Shown: positions 5,689 to 5,866 of the stretch, one piece after another
How positions within the stretch are numbered: the stretch's first letter is position 1
Layout: each line of letters starts with the position of its first letter
Assembly (NCBI GenBank): GCA_945889575.1
Contig: CAMDBY010000110.1
Location: forward strand, 1 to 5,866
Length of the DNA: 5,866 nt
From: Bifidobacterium breve
GTDB lineage: Bacteria; Actinomycetota; Acidimicrobiia; Acidimicrobiales; Ilumatobacteraceae
Direction: 5' to 3'
The notes under the pieces: generated by a model
Database searches by the model: none
What the model was told of the DNA's origin: nothing
Seen by the model: the letters and a program-made list of their open reading frames with translations, nothing else
Translations under genes and position numbers: made by a program

Positions 5689-5866
5689 GCGAATCAGAGC
5701 CAAACACATCTACGAACCCTCTCGAACAGTTACTTGCACTTCTCGGAACACTCGATCCGATAGATCTAGCTGGCAAGGCAGTCGATGTCACCCGCAGGAC
5801 AAGCGAATCATTATTGACAGTTCTTGAGAACTTTGCCTCGACAGTTGACAATCTTAATAAGACAAC
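5685..5866 (+). CDS. Unrecognised protein overlapping gcvP, 3' end cut by window edge
   Basis: An open frame from GTG 5685 to the window end gives 60 residues and two further bases. Its GTG overlaps the gcvP TGA in a GTGA arrangement, typical of translational coupling, so it should share the riboswitch-controlled transcript. A weak GGTGGG (5676-5681) lies 3 nt before the start. The visible part opens with a polar, Ser/Thr/Asn/Glu-rich segment (2-11), followed by what looks like amphipathic helix: leucine-rich at 12-21 (LEQLLALLGT), then 24-60. There are no cysteines, no signal peptide and no membrane segment in this part. It does not look like GcvT, GcvH or lipoamide dehydrogenase. I recognise no family; a helical, possibly oligomerising protein is as far as the sequence goes. 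Confidence 0.6.
   Translation, partial: MSESEPNTSTNPLEQLLALLGTLDPIDLAGKAVDVTRRTSESLLTVLENFASTVDNLNKT

Noticed and set aside
5474..5827. Plus-strand open frame spanning the gcvP end and the next gene
   Set aside because: It covers the conserved gcvP C-terminus in another frame and shows no family features; the GTGA-overlapping frame from 5685 is the better continuation.

Overview
The window reads as an ordinary chromosomal stretch from an actinobacterium with roughly 50% GC, possibly Acidimicrobiia-like. That placement is an inference. It rests on a small CxxC zinc-ribbon/coiled-coil protein of a type seen in actinobacteria, near-absent Shine-Dalgarno sequences, and TANNNT -10 boxes placed 6-7 nt before start codons, as in leaderless actinobacterial transcripts. 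No rRNA, tRNA, mobile element, CRISPR array or long repeat was seen.

Layout. Positions 1-816 (minus strand) hold most of a low-specificity L-threonine aldolase, cut at its C-terminal end by the window edge. Divergent from it, at 849-1226 (plus), is a small unrecognised protein with a four-cysteine metal-binding motif followed by a probable coiled coil. A 93-base gap (1227-1319) leads to a complete PLP-dependent decarboxylase/lyase of the sphingosine-1-phosphate lyase-like branch (1320-2570). Next comes a tandem glycine riboswitch (about 2605-2781), whose two aptamers are clear from conserved strings and paired stems. It precedes gcvP (2809-5688), a full-length fused glycine dehydrogenase (P-protein). 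The gcvP stop codon overlaps by 4 bases the GTG start of an unrecognised gene (5685 to the window end).

How they work together. Threonine aldolase makes glycine (plus acetaldehyde) from threonine. The glycine cleavage system, of which GcvP is the decarboxylating subunit, consumes glycine. The riboswitch senses glycine and should adjust gcvP, and probably the overlapping downstream gene. The central PLP lyase has no established link to this pathway. gcvT and gcvH are not in the window.

Novelty. I see no clearly undescribed system. The points most worth a second look are the uncharacterised gene translationally coupled to a riboswitch-controlled gcvP, the back-to-back putative leaderless promoters between 816 and 849, a possible start-codon-masking hairpin after the riboswitch, and the zinc-ribbon/coiled-coil protein of unknown role.
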